From assembly GCA_910588005.1 (NCBI GenBank), contig CAJUQM010000013.1:1-59405 (forward strand): 59,405 nucleotides of DNA. Direction: 5' to 3'. The translations under genes were made by a program, and so were the position numbers. Positions within the stretch are counted from its first letter, which is position 1, and each line of letters starts with the position of its first letter. Under the pieces are notes generated by a model that saw only the letters and a list, made by a program, of their open reading frames with translations, did not search any database and was not told the DNA's origin. Positions 1 through 7,827 of this stretch are shown piece by piece. The DNA is from an uncultured Oscillibacter sp. (GTDB lineage Bacteria; Bacillota; Clostridia; Oscillospirales; Oscillospiraceae).

Positions 1-1643
1 TCTGCTACTGCATCAGCGCTCCCGGCGCTTTGGAACCCTACATCCGCCGGCTCGCAGAGGACACCGGCCTTCCGGTAGTACAGCTGTGCGGCGTGCGGCA
101 AAAGCTTCACCCCAAGGCCCGCTACGTGCTGGACGCCGGTCCCGCGGAGTTCCTGGAACTCTTCCAAAACGCCAGCTATGTCTGCACTAACTCCTTCCAT
201 GGCACGGTGTTCTCCGTTCAGTTTCAAAAGCCCTTTTTTACCGCCGTCTCCCCACGGGAGCTGGCGGCGCCGGAGACCTCCCGGACCTTCAGTCTTTTGA
301 GCCGCCTGGGACTTGCAGACCGGATCATTGGCAAAGGCGATACCGCCGCCCCCACAGACGGCATTGATTGGGACGCGGCGGATGCCCGCCTCCAGGACGC
401 GCGGCGCTCCTCTCTTCGCTATTTGAAAGCCGCCTTGGATAACGATTCCTTTCAGGAATCTCCAGCTCCAGAGGTCCCGGACCCCCTACCCCGCCTGGCA
501 GGCTGCACCCGCTGCACCGGCTGTACGGCCTGCGCCGCCGTCTGTCCCAAGGATGCCATCACCATGGAGCGGGACCGGGAGGGGTTTGCCCACCCGGCGG
601 TGAACCCGGATACGTGCATCCGCTGCGGCCGCTGCACCACTGTCTGTCCCATTCTGCACCCGCGTGCGGCAAGGCCTCTCCCGGCGGCCTTCGCCGCTTG
701 GAACCGCGACGATGCCATCCGGCGGGATTCCACCTCCGGCGGCGTATTCACCGCTTTGGCGGAATTCGTGTTGGAGGGCGGCGGCGTGGTATTCGGCGCG
801 GCTTTTGACAGCCGTCAGCACCTGCGGCATACGGTCTGCTTCCGCAAGGAGGAGCTGTGGCGGCTGCGGGGAGCAAAATACGTCCAGAGTGATCTGGACG
901 GCATCTTCCGGATGGTGAAAGAATGCCTGGAGAGCCGCCAGGTGCTTTTCTCCGGCACTCCCTGCCAGGTGGACGGCCTGTACCGCTACTTGGGCGGCAG
1001 GCCGGAGAGACTTACCACCTGTGATCTGGTCTGCCACGGAGTCCCCTCTCCCGGCGTGTGGGAAGAGACCGCCCGGTCTATTGAAGCGCGTAAGGGCAAA
1101 GGCCTCCAGGCAGTGCGGTTCCGCAACAAGGTTGCCGGATGGAAAGACAGCCACTTCACCACCGTTTACGACGACGGCACCGTGGACTCCGCCCCTCTTT
1201 TCCGCACAGAATACGGCCGCGCCTTTGGCCGGGCGTTATTCCTGCGGCCCAGCTGCTACCGCTGTCCCTACGCCTCCATAACCCGTCCGGGGGATTTTAC
1301 TCTGGGGGACTTCTGGGGCCTTCGGCCCGACGAACTGCCCCAGCAGCAGGAGCAGGGCGTCAGCCTCCTGCTGGTAAACACAGCCCATGGAAGCCACCTT
1401 TTTGATCAGCTGCCTCTGAGCCGGCAGTCCTTTCCCGTGGAACGGGCCATCGCCGGCAACCCCCGTCTGGCCTCGCCCATCACCTGTCCTCCGGACCGGG
1501 CTGCCTTTTTCGCCGCCTATGCCCTGGAGTCCTTCGACGCGGTGCGCAAACGCTTTTTTGCTCTGCCGCCGCTGCCCGTGCGGGCCGCGGGAAAACTGTT
1601 GTCTCCGGAGGCAAAGGAAAAAATCCGGAAAAAAATACGGTAA
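1..1643 (+). CDS. Polysaccharide pyruvyltransferase-FrhB fusion (5' partial)
   Basis: The reading frame is open from the first bases, so the start lies outside the window. The first roughly 110 visible residues are the C-terminal part of a polysaccharide pyruvyltransferase fold (CTNSFHGTVFS motif). A ferredoxin-like stretch with two CxxCxxCxxxCP clusters follows (encoded near 500-660), and then an FrhB-type flavin/iron-sulfur domain (STSGGVF, SGTPCQVDGL, GDFWG motifs). Such fusions are known in gut Clostridia and are usually found in surface-polysaccharide gene sets. The pyruvyltransferase half would decorate a glycan. The FrhB half is a redox module, and its partner cannot be read from sequence. 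F420 is not expected in this lineage, so the cofactors are more likely flavin and Fe-S. Any operon context lies upstream, outside the window. Confidence 0.85.
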   Translation, partial: CYCISAPGALEPYIRRLAEDTGLPVVQLCGVRQKLHPKARYVLDAGPAEFLELFQNASYVCTNSFHGTVFSVQFQKPFFTAVSPRELAAPETSRTFSLLSRLGLADRIIGKGDTAAPTDGIDWDAADARLQDARRSSLRYLKAALDNDSFQESPAPEVPDPLPRLAGCTRCTGCTACAAVCPKDAITMERDREGFAHPAVNPDTCIRCGRCTTVCPILHPRAARPLPAAFAAWNRDDAIRRDSTSGGVFTALAEFVLEGGGVVFGAAFDSRQHLRHTVCFRKEELWRLRGAKYVQSDLDGIFRMVKECLESRQVLFSGTPCQVDGLYRYLGGRPERLTTCDLVCHGVPSPGVWEETARSIEARKGKGLQAVRFRNKVAGWKDSHFTTVYDDGTVDSAPLFRTEYGRAFGRALFLRPSCYRCPYASITRPGDFTLGDFWGLRPDELPQQQEQGVSLLLVNTAHGSHLFDQLPLSRQSFPVERAIAGNPRLASPITCPPDRAAFFAAYALESFDAVRKRFFALPPLPVRAAGKLLSPEAKEKIRKKIR

Positions 1644-1687
1644 ATCCCAAAATGTTGCAAATGCCATAGCGATTAATATGAGAACTC

Positions 1688-1710
1688 TGTTATATAATAG
1701 GAAAATCCTA
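1688..1710 (+). promoter_or_regulatory. Rubredoxin promoter with overlapping palindrome
   Basis: TATAAT at 1693-1698 is preceded by TG at 1688-1689, giving an extended -10 type element. No good -35 is seen. A perfect dyad TAGGA-AAA-TCCTA at 1698-1710 starts on the last base of the -10, where a repressor could sit. No regulator is identified. Confidence 0.5.
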
Positions 1711-1736
1711 ATGATTGATAGAAGGAGAATCTTGCT

Positions 1737-1895
1737 ATGAAGAAATACGAGTGCGAACCCTGCGGCTATGTCTATGACGAGGCGGCCGGCGACCCGGACA
1801 ACGGAATTGCCCCCGGCACCAAGTGGGAGGATCTTCCGGAGGACTGGGTGTGCCCTGTCTGTGGTCTGGGCAAGGATGTTTTTAAAGAGGTCTGA
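1737..1895 (+). CDS. Rubredoxin
   Basis: This is a 52-residue small iron protein, the usual rubredoxin length. It has the two CxxC knuckles that bind one iron (CEPCGY near residues 6-11 and CPVCGLGKD near 39-47) and the conserved DPDNGIAPGT and W-E-D-L-P segments. It carries single electrons in the cytoplasm, typically to flavodiiron proteins, rubrerythrins or superoxide reductase in anaerobes. A GAAGGAGA ribosome site precedes the ATG. The gene is monocistronic, between its own promoter and a strong terminator. A second rubredoxin domain occurs at the C-terminus of the acyl-CoA dehydrogenase fusion at 40222-42132, so this cell has both free and tethered forms. Confidence 0.95.
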   Translation: MKKYECEPCGYVYDEAAGDPDNGIAPGTKWEDLPEDWVCPVCGLGKDVFKEV

Positions 1896-1935
1896 GAAAA
1901 AAGCGCGTCCCGCTTAAAAGCGGGACGCGCTTTTT
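1895..1935 (+). terminator. Rho-independent terminator after rubredoxin
   Basis: GCGCGTCCCGCTT and its complement form a perfect 13-bp stem with a very short loop, flanked by A-run and T-run. Confidence 0.9.
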
Positions 1936-2142
1936 CCTGTTGGTTAGCTTCAGCGTAAAAGGACTACCGGCTCTGCCGGTGAGGATAAAAAGCTTTGGCT
2001 TCAAGCATCGAGCGAAGCGAGTTGACAACTTACCATGTGGCAGTAACGCAATAATCTTAAATAGAAGGTAATTTGCCCGTTCGCGGGCGATGGGGCACGA
2101 GATGCAGGCGAAAGACATTCGATGCATCTTGAGACGCCCGCC
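1936..2142. repeat. Intergenic repeat-like element, no gene
   Basis: There is no coding signal on either strand. The stretch contains short GAGCGAAGCGAG and CCCGTTCGCGGGCG inverted motifs and the composition typical of dispersed intergenic elements. A related GCGAAGCGAG stretch occurs before the tmRNA gene (58860-58980). Repetition elsewhere in the genome is an inference. Confidence 0.35.
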
Positions 2143-2145
2143 GGT

Positions 2146-2195
2146 AGCAGGCCCTTCCAGGGCCTGCTCAAGCCTCCGGCTTAGCCGGAGGTTTT
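2146..2195 (+). terminator. Tandem hairpins between convergent genes
   Basis: Stem AGCAGGCCC/GGGCCTGCT lies at 2146-2168. Stem CCTCCGGC/GCCGGAGG lies at 2173-2191, followed by TTTT on the plus strand. They lie directly downstream of queT, which reads in from the other side. Confidence 0.6.
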
Positions 2196-2197
2196 GA

Positions 2198-2710
2198 CTA
2201 CACCTGCCGGGCAGAGCGGTTTCGCAGGGCGGGAATCTGGTCCAATGTCCGCAGAAGCAGCGTGCCCAGGATGAAACACACCACTGCCTCCCCCAGACCC
2301 ACAGTAACCGCGTTCATCGCAAAGGCCGGGAGAAAGGCCGCGCCGTCCAGAGTGGAGAAATACGCGATCTCCGCCCCCACAATCAGCGCGTTGCAGACCA
2401 CCGGCGGTACCGCCGCCAAGTACCGGTTGGGCATTCTGCACGTCCACAGGGCCGCCAGCAGCGTGGCCAGAGTGCCGAAAATCCAGTCCAGCACATAGGG
2501 CGACCCCAGGAGATTTGCTAAAAAGCACCCAACCGCCAGACCCGGAATCGCCTCCGGGAACAAAAAGGGCAGCAGCGTCATAGCCTCCGCCACCCGGAAC
2601 TGGATGGGACCGTATTGCGGGATGGGCAAACCCAATGTCAAGCAGGCATAGACGGCGGCGATGACAGCCGCGAACGTCAGGCGGTGAATGGAAAAGCGGA
2701 ATCTGGGCAT
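2198..2710 (-). CDS. queT: QueT family queuosine-precursor transporter
   Basis: This is a 170-residue integral membrane protein of the QueT (COG4708) family, the substrate-binding S component of energy-coupling-factor transporters for queuosine precursors (preQ1/preQ0). The family pattern is visible: short basic N-terminus, hydrophobic first helix, and the GPIQFRVAEAMTLLPFLFPEA segment followed by AVGCFLANLLGS. About five to six membrane segments are present. The start at 2710 is chosen because GGAGGC lies 7 bases upstream; the frame stays open further upstream, but that part overlaps the structured leader. The energizing ECF ATPases and T component are not nearby, as expected for a shared-module system. 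Confidence 0.9.
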   Translation of the reverse strand: MPRFRFSIHRLTFAAVIAAVYACLTLGLPIPQYGPIQFRVAEAMTLLPFLFPEAIPGLAVGCFLANLLGSPYVLDWIFGTLATLLAALWTCRMPNRYLAAVPPVVCNALIVGAEIAYFSTLDGAAFLPAFAMNAVTVGLGEAVVCFILGTLLLRTLDQIPALRNRSARQV

Positions 2711-2880
2711 GAAAAAAGCCTCCTTTTGATGGTGTGGAGGCCTGCAGACACAGAAAAACACCCCAGGTAAGGCCCGGGCAGCCTCCATTTTTTTGTTTAG
2801 AGAACGATGTTCCATCTGGTACATCGAACGAACGCCCGAATTAAAAAAGCGGACGCTTGGACAGGGAGATGGCACCTGTC
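2711..2880 (-). promoter_or_regulatory. Structured queT leader, candidate preQ1 riboswitch
   Basis: Downstream of an extended -10 (TGGTATGAT, 2888-2896), the leader folds into hairpins GACAGG/CCTGTC, CGATGT/ACATCG (2805-2826) and a longer GGAGGC (2781-2786) to GCCTCC (2736-2741) stem. The same GCCTCC can instead pair with the ribosome site GGAGGC at 2718-2723. This is the arrangement of a translation-controlling switch. queT genes are classic preQ1 riboswitch targets. I cannot match a specific preQ1 class by eye. Confidence 0.55.
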
Positions 2881-2904
2881 AAATGGTATCATACCACAGA
2901 GTTC

Positions 2905-2944
2905 CGCAAAAGGAAAGAGGGAACCGCACAAATCTGCGGTTCCC
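2905..2944 (-). terminator. Terminator of dusB-sigma-anti-sigma operon
   Basis: GGGAACCGCA/TGCGGTTCCC 10-bp perfect stem with a 6-base loop, followed on the minus strand by a T-rich tail. It lies 6 bases past the anti-sigma stop. Confidence 0.85.
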
Positions 2945-2950
2945 CTACTT

Positions 2951-3805
2951 TTATTCTTCGGTCACATACACCAAATCGTATCCCTCGGAAAGACCCTCCG
3001 CCTCCGGAGCGTCCTCCTGCTCCTCCGGCACGATGTCCCTCTCCGCCAAGGAATCCAGCAACCTGTCAAACTCCTCCCAGGTCAGCTGATAACAGCGTAC
3101 GCCGTCCTCTGCGGTGGTATGGGGCAGTTCCTCCAGCAGCTCCCCGGCCTGGGCCGCCGTCAGACGGATGGCCCGCGGCGTCTGAACCGCTATCCGCCCA
3201 CCGTTGCTTGCCGTTGCCACAGTCCCACGTTCCTCCGGAGTGGATTCAGCGGATGGATCGGCAGGTTCCTCCTGAATGGCCTGCGGCGACGGGGCGGCTC
3301 TCACCATCCTATCGTTAAACGGCGCGGTTTCCCCCGTCTCCGTCTGCGGAGCGGGGTCCGCCATGCTGTATTGCACGCCGCCCTCTTCCGCGGGAGAGGC
3401 ACTATCCGCTGCCGCGGGCAAGCCGCTGCCCACGGCAGTCATAACGGCGCCCTTACTCCCCCCGGCAGGGACCGTCCGCAGGATCAGAACAAGGGCAAAG
3501 CAGGCCGCCAGGGGCAGCAGCACCCTTTTCCAGTATCCATTTTTTCTAGTCGCAGTCACGGCTTCTTCCTGTCTGCGCTCCTCTGATTTCCGAACAGCTG
3601 CCATAACGCCTTCGGCAAAGCCCTCTGGCACCGCTGTCTCCTCCACATCCGGGAAAGCGGCGCGAATAGCCAGCGCCCCTTCCACATAGGTCCGGCAGCC
3701 AGGGCATTCCGCCACATGTTCCCGGACCCGGGCGACCTCCTCGCCGGACAGCTCTCCGTCCACATATGGGTCCAGCAGGGCCGCGTATTCCTCACAATAT
3801 TTCAT
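2951..3805 (-). CDS. Zinc-finger anti-sigma factor, membrane-anchored
   Basis: This 284-residue protein begins with the anti-sigma zinc-binding helix bundle: an N-terminal Cys, then the HxxxCxxC signature HVAECPGC near residues 29-36. One membrane helix follows (about residues 92-113, VLLPLAACFALVLILRTV), then a long extracellular region with low-complexity linkers. The family binds and holds its partner ECF sigma factor at the membrane until a signal triggers release. Its ATG overlaps the sigma stop codon as ATGA, so the pair is translationally coupled. The outer domain, with an acidic C-terminus, is not recognised, so the signal is unknown. Confidence 0.85.
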   Translation of the reverse strand: MKYCEEYAALLDPYVDGELSGEEVARVREHVAECPGCRTYVEGALAIRAAFPDVEETAVPEGFAEGVMAAVRKSEERRQEEAVTATRKNGYWKRVLLPLAACFALVLILRTVPAGGSKGAVMTAVGSGLPAAADSASPAEEGGVQYSMADPAPQTETGETAPFNDRMVRAAPSPQAIQEEPADPSAESTPEERGTVATASNGGRIAVQTPRAIRLTAAQAGELLEELPHTTAEDGVRCYQLTWEEFDRLLDSLAERDIVPEEQEDAPEAEGLSEGYDLVYVTEE

Positions 3806-4416
3806 TGGCGGCCCTCCTTTTCTAGATCTTTAGACGGCGGCCCGCCGGAAAAGTTCCCACTCTCCAGCAAAAATTTTCGCAGCCGCTTCCGCCCCCGGCT
3901 GATGCGGGATTTTACCGTTCCGGAATCCAGACAGAGCGCCTGCCCGATCTCCTCGTAACTCAGCTGGTGGATCTCCCGCAGGATCAATACCTGGCGGTAC
4001 TCCGGAGGCAGCTCCCTCAAACCGGCCTCCACCTGGCTCCTCAGCTCCGCCCGCTCCGCCGCCTCCTGGGGTGTGGGGGCGGGATCCGAAACCTCTAAAT
4101 TCATCTCCTCATCATCTATGGAGGGACCGGCGGCGGCCCGGTGCCGGTTTTCCCGCCGGAGGAAGTCCACACAGGCGTTGGACGCCAGGCGGTACAGCCA
4201 AGTAGAAAAGCTGGCCTCTCCCCGGAAGGACCCCAGCCCCTGCCAAACCGCCAAAAACGTCTCCTGAGCGGCCTCGGCGGCGTCCTCCGGACTGCCGCAC
4301 ATGCGCAGCGTCAGAGCAAAGACCCGCTTCTCATAGGCCCGCACCAACTGTTCAAAAGCGGCCTGGTCCCCTTTCCGGGCGGCCTCTACCCATTGTCGTT
4401 CCTGTAAAGCGTTCAT
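3802..4416 (-). CDS. ECF-family RNA polymerase sigma factor
   Basis: This 204-residue protein has the two ECF domains. Region 2 covers residues about 20-95 (AFEQLVRAYEKRVFALTLR, DAAEAAQETFLAVWQG, FSTWLYRLASNACVDFLRR). Region 4 covers about 135-195 (LPPEYRQVLILREIHQLSYEEIGQALCLDSGTVKSRISRGR helix-turn-helix). It would direct RNA polymerase to a stress regulon, held by the anti-sigma factor encoded next. It begins with an ATGA overlap on the dusB stop and ends with another on the anti-sigma start. No ECF-type promoter of its own is visible; transcription seems to come from the dusB promoter at 5414-5442. Confidence 0.93.
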   Translation of the reverse strand: MNALQERQWVEAARKGDQAAFEQLVRAYEKRVFALTLRMCGSPEDAAEAAQETFLAVWQGLGSFRGEASFSTWLYRLASNACVDFLRRENRHRAAAGPSIDDEEMNLEVSDPAPTPQEAAERAELRSQVEAGLRELPPEYRQVLILREIHQLSYEEIGQALCLDSGTVKSRISRGRKRLRKFLLESGNFSGGPPSKDLEKEGRQ

Positions 4417-5381
4417 TGCAAGTCCCGTTTGATCCTCCTTGTCACCCGGTAGACATCCTCCAGGGTATTCATCTGTACAATCTGCTCTTTGTAGTAGCCG
4501 GAGTGGGACACGCCCTTGAGATACCAGCAGTAGTGGCGGCGGGCTTCCAGCACCGCCACCCGCTCCCCCTTGGCCTCCGCCGCCAGCTCAATCTGCCGCA
4601 CGGCGGTGTCGCACCGCTCCGCAAGGGGCGGCAGGGCTGGAATCGCCTCCCCCGCCAGCGCGGCGGCGGCCTGTCGAAAAATCCAAGGATTGCCGAAGCA
4701 GCCCCGGCCAATCATAGCTCCGTCGGCCCCGGTATGGCGCAGAATCCGAAGGGCATCCTCCGGCTTCCAGATGTCGCCGTTGGCAAAAACGGGGACGGAG
4801 ACGGCCTCTTTCACCTGCCGGATACAGTTCCAATCCGCCTGTCCGCCGTAGATCTGGGCGCGGGTACGCCCGTGGACCGCCACAGCGGAGACCCCCGCCT
4901 GCTCCAAAACCCGGGCAAACTCCACACAGTTGCAGCTGCCCATGTCCCAGCCCCGGCGGAACTTTGCAGTAACCGGCACAGATACCGTCTTTGCCACTGC
5001 CGCTACGATGCGTCCGGCCTTTTCCGGATCTCTCATCAGTGCCGCGCCATCTCCGTTGTTGACGATCTTCCCCATGGGGCAGCCCATATTGATGTCAATG
5101 ATGTCCGCCCCAGAGGCCTCCAGGGCAATCTGGGCCGCCTCCGCCATACAGACCGGGTCACTGCCAAAGATCTGGACGGCGGTGGGATGCTCCCCGGGAA
5201 ACCGCCGCAGGAGGGAGAAGGTCTTCTTGTCGTGATAACACAGAGCTTTGGAGGAAATCAGCTCGGTAACCGTATAGCCTGCGCCCTGCTCCGCGCAGAT
5301 TTGCCGGAAGGCCGCATCCGTCACCCCCGCCATGGGGGCCAGCGCCAGCCGCGAGGGGACATTCACCGCTCCAATCTGCAT
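4413..5381 (-). CDS. dusB: tRNA-dihydrouridine synthase (DusB type)
   Basis: This 322-residue flavoenzyme reduces uridine to dihydrouridine in tRNA D-loops with FMN and NADPH. It shows the N-terminal LALAPMAGVTDAAFR motif, the INMGCPMGKIVNNGDGAALM segment holding the catalytic Cys near residue 100, the TAKFRRGWD segment, and the VHGRTR and ANGDI FMN-binding strands of the TIM barrel. GGAGG lies 8 bases before the ATG. It is the first gene of an operon with the ECF sigma and anti-sigma genes, joined by a 4-base overlap. Linking a housekeeping tRNA enzyme to a stress sigma factor implies a basal supply of sigma from the dusB promoter. Confidence 0.95.
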   Translation of the reverse strand: MQIGAVNVPSRLALAPMAGVTDAAFRQICAEQGAGYTVTELISSKALCYHDKKTFSLLRRFPGEHPTAVQIFGSDPVCMAEAAQIALEASGADIIDINMGCPMGKIVNNGDGAALMRDPEKAGRIVAAVAKTVSVPVTAKFRRGWDMGSCNCVEFARVLEQAGVSAVAVHGRTRAQIYGGQADWNCIRQVKEAVSVPVFANGDIWKPEDALRILRHTGADGAMIGRGCFGNPWIFRQAAAALAGEAIPALPPLAERCDTAVRQIELAAEAKGERVAVLEARRHYCWYLKGVSHSGYYKEQIVQMNTLEDVYRVTRRIKRDLQ

Positions 5382-5413
5382 AAGGGCGCCTCCGTTTCTT
5401 TATGATCCCTTTC

Positions 5414-5442
5414 AAAATATCATTGTTATAGGAAATTGTCAA
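5414..5442 (-). promoter_or_regulatory. dusB operon promoter
   Basis: TTGACA (5437-5442), 17-base spacer, TATTTT (5414-5419), reading toward dusB: a near-consensus sigma-A type promoter. Confidence 0.75.
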
Positions 5443-5715
5443 ATCAGAACCATTGGACTGGGCCAGAAATTTCTCCTTTTTCAAAACTCACCCCGCAAAA
5501 TAGAGCGGCGCTCCTCTGGCCCCGCAGGGCCGGATTCTCCTTGCCAGTGCGGCAGAGACCGTGCCCTGTCCCGAACATAGACCGCGTTTTCTCCTTTCCA
5601 CAGTCCTTCCCTCTCATTTCTCCGACGGGAAATCCTCCCTGCACTTTTCCCGACGGGATTCTCCTCCTCCGCAGGATAAACTGGTGGAAAACCATGATTT
5701 TTGGAGGGACAAGCT
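5443..5715. other. Intergenic upstream of spoIIE
   Basis: No gene is seen. An imperfect direct repeat with CGACGGGA cores lies near 5622-5670. The spoIIE ribosome site GGAGGG is at 5703-5708. No convincing promoter or Spo0A box was found by eye. Confidence 0.4.
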
Positions 5716-7755
5716 GTGCGATACGGTCAAATGATATTGCAGCGGCAGCAGTCTGCACGCCTGCTGTCCTGGGGAATCCGCTTTTTTTTGACAGCCGCTC
5801 TGACCGCCAGTCAAATGCCGGACAGCCACGCCCCCTTCGCCCTGGGCTGTATCGCGGCGGCGGGTCCCGGAGGAGAGGGCATCGCCGCTCTGGCCGGAGC
5901 GGGCGTGGGGGCGGCGCTGTTTCTAGATTTCGCGGACGCCTTACCCTTTTTGGCGGCGGGCATTCTGATTCTCACCGCCGCGTCTTCCTTCCACGGAACA
6001 GCGCTGTGGAAACGCCCCCTGTTTATGCCCCTGACATCCTCCACCCTCTGCGCCGCGGTCAGTGGAATCTACGTCATCCAGTCCCTGGCGCCGGTGGAAC
6101 ACCTGGCGCCCTACATAGCCTCTGTTGCGCTGACTGGAGTTTCCGCCTGGTTCTTCCGCTCTTTGCTGCGGCCTGCAGAGAACCGTCCCGCTCCGGAGGG
6201 CATACTGTACCTGGCGGCGGCGCTCCTGGCCGCTATCAGCGATCTGGAAATCCTGGGCGTCTCTATAGGGCGCGCCCTCTTCTGCCTGCTGCTGGCCTAC
6301 ACCGCCTATGAACGAGGGCCTACAGTGGGAGCCGCCGCGGGGTTGGGGGCGGGATTGACTGTGGACCTCTGCGCCGGAACAGGCGGCGGATTCTTCGCCG
6401 CGGCATATGGCCTCGCCGGCCTGCTGGCCGGAAAATACTCTGCCGGACGGCGGGCGGCAGCGGGGCTTGCCTTTTTTGCCGCGTCTCTGGCCGCTCTTTT
6501 GCCGGCCCAAACGCCTCTGGCGGGGTCGCTGCTGCTGGAGTGCTCCATCGGAACGGCGCTCTTTCTGCTTCTGCCCAGTCAGCTCTTTGGCGGAAAGCGG
6601 GTCCGCCGGACAGAATCCTTTGAAACCGCCGCCACAGGCGGACGGCTGAAGGAGCAGCTGAACCGGGCGGCAGCGGCTCTGCGGGACCTGTACGACAGCA
6701 TGGGCCGCACGCCCCCCTCCACCGACGAAAATCCGGCCATCGTCTTTGACCGGGCGGCGGAGCGGACCTGTCGAGGCTGCGCCCTGTGTGACTTGTGCTG
6801 GCAAAAGGAATACACCGGCACCTTCAACGCCTTTAACGACGCCACGCCCTATCTCCTGGAGCGGGGCAGGGCCATGCCCAAGGACTTCCCCTCCTATTTT
6901 ACCGGGCGCTGCATTCATCTGGCGGACTTTCTCGCCGCCATCAACGGAGAGTTGTCCGCTTTCCTTCTGCGGCGGCAGTACCGGCGGCAGCTGGAGGAGA
7001 CCCGCCGCAGCGCCAAGGGGCAATACGCCCAGCTCTCCGATCTGCTCACTGCCACCGCCGCGGGACTGGGAGAGGCTGTGCCGGCGGCCGGTGATGCCCC
7101 GCTTTGTCAAGTGGGAGCCGTGCTGCGGCCACGGGAGGGAGAATCGGTCTGCGGCGACACGGTGGTATCCTTCCAACGGGAGGATGGAATATGGTGCCTC
7201 CTGCTGGCGGACGGCATGGGCAGCGGCGAGGCCGCCCGAAAGGAGTCCTCCCTGATCTGCCGCCTGCTGCGCCAGTTCCTGGAGGCCGGAGTGGAGCCGG
7301 AGGCGGCGCTGAAAACGCTGAATTCCGCCATGGCCCTCCGGGGAGCGGAGACCGGCAGCTTCACCACCATCGACCTGTGCACCAGTAACCCCGCCACTGG
7401 AGAGACCTCTTTTTACAAATTCGGCGCGGCCCCCAGTTATCTAAAAAAGGGCGGCGTTGTCCGGCGGGTCACCGGCGGCGCTCTGCCGGCAGGTCTCCGA
7501 GGCGCCCCGGCGGCCCCGGACGTAACCCGGGTCAGCCTGGAACCCGGCGGCTTCGCGGTGATGATCAGCGACGGTGTGGCAGACCCGGGACAGGACGAAT
7601 GGCTCCAGGATCTGCTGGCAGGCTGGGAGGGAGAGGATCCCCAGACCCTGGCAGGGCTGATTCTGGCAGAGAGCATCCGCCGGGAGCGCCTTCAAGACGA
7701 CTGCGGCATTCAGGTGTTGTACCGGCCCAGAACCGGAGCGGCAAAAAAAATGTAG
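5716..7755 (+). CDS. spoIIE: Stage II sporulation protein E (PP2C phosphatase)
   Basis: This 679-residue protein matches SpoIIE in layout. About ten membrane helices fill the first roughly 290 residues, a linker follows, and a C-terminal PP2C-type Ser/Thr phosphatase domain occupies about residues 460-670. The metal-site motifs are LLADGMGSGEAA and VMISDGVADPGQ, and DDCG is near the end. In sporulating Firmicutes it sits at the asymmetric septum and dephosphorylates SpoIIAA, which activates sigma-F in the forespore. Start choice: GGAGGG at 5703-5708 precedes GTG at 5716 by 7 bases; the in-frame TTG at 5701 overlaps the ribosome site and is unlikely. It is slightly shorter than the Bacillus protein (about 830). 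It is the clearest sign of a spore former. Confidence 0.93.
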   Translation: MRYGQMILQRQQSARLLSWGIRFFLTAALTASQMPDSHAPFALGCIAAAGPGGEGIAALAGAGVGAALFLDFADALPFLAAGILILTAASSFHGTALWKRPLFMPLTSSTLCAAVSGIYVIQSLAPVEHLAPYIASVALTGVSAWFFRSLLRPAENRPAPEGILYLAAALLAAISDLEILGVSIGRALFCLLLAYTAYERGPTVGAAAGLGAGLTVDLCAGTGGGFFAAAYGLAGLLAGKYSAGRRAAAGLAFFAASLAALLPAQTPLAGSLLLECSIGTALFLLLPSQLFGGKRVRRTESFETAATGGRLKEQLNRAAAALRDLYDSMGRTPPSTDENPAIVFDRAAERTCRGCALCDLCWQKEYTGTFNAFNDATPYLLERGRAMPKDFPSYFTGRCIHLADFLAAINGELSAFLLRRQYRRQLEETRRSAKGQYAQLSDLLTATAAGLGEAVPAAGDAPLCQVGAVLRPREGESVCGDTVVSFQREDGIWCLLLADGMGSGEAARKESSLICRLLRQFLEAGVEPEAALKTLNSAMALRGAETGSFTTIDLCTSNPATGETSFYKFGAAPSYLKKGGVVRRVTGGALPAGLRGAPAAPDVTRVSLEPGGFAVMISDGVADPGQDEWLQDLLAGWEGEDPQTLAGLILAESIRRERLQDDCGIQVLYRPRTGAAKKM

Positions 7756-7827
7756 CGGCAGTATAAAATTTCCCGCCCTGCGGAAAAATGGAAGTATCAA
7801 ATTGTTTGGTTGGAGGCATAGAGCGAG

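Noticed and set aside
2711..2875. N-terminal extension of QueT
   Set aside because: It lies in the structured leader; GGAGGC and the family N-terminus fit the start at 2710.
5701..5715. TTG start of spoIIE at 5701
   Set aside because: It overlaps the ribosome site that serves GTG 5716.
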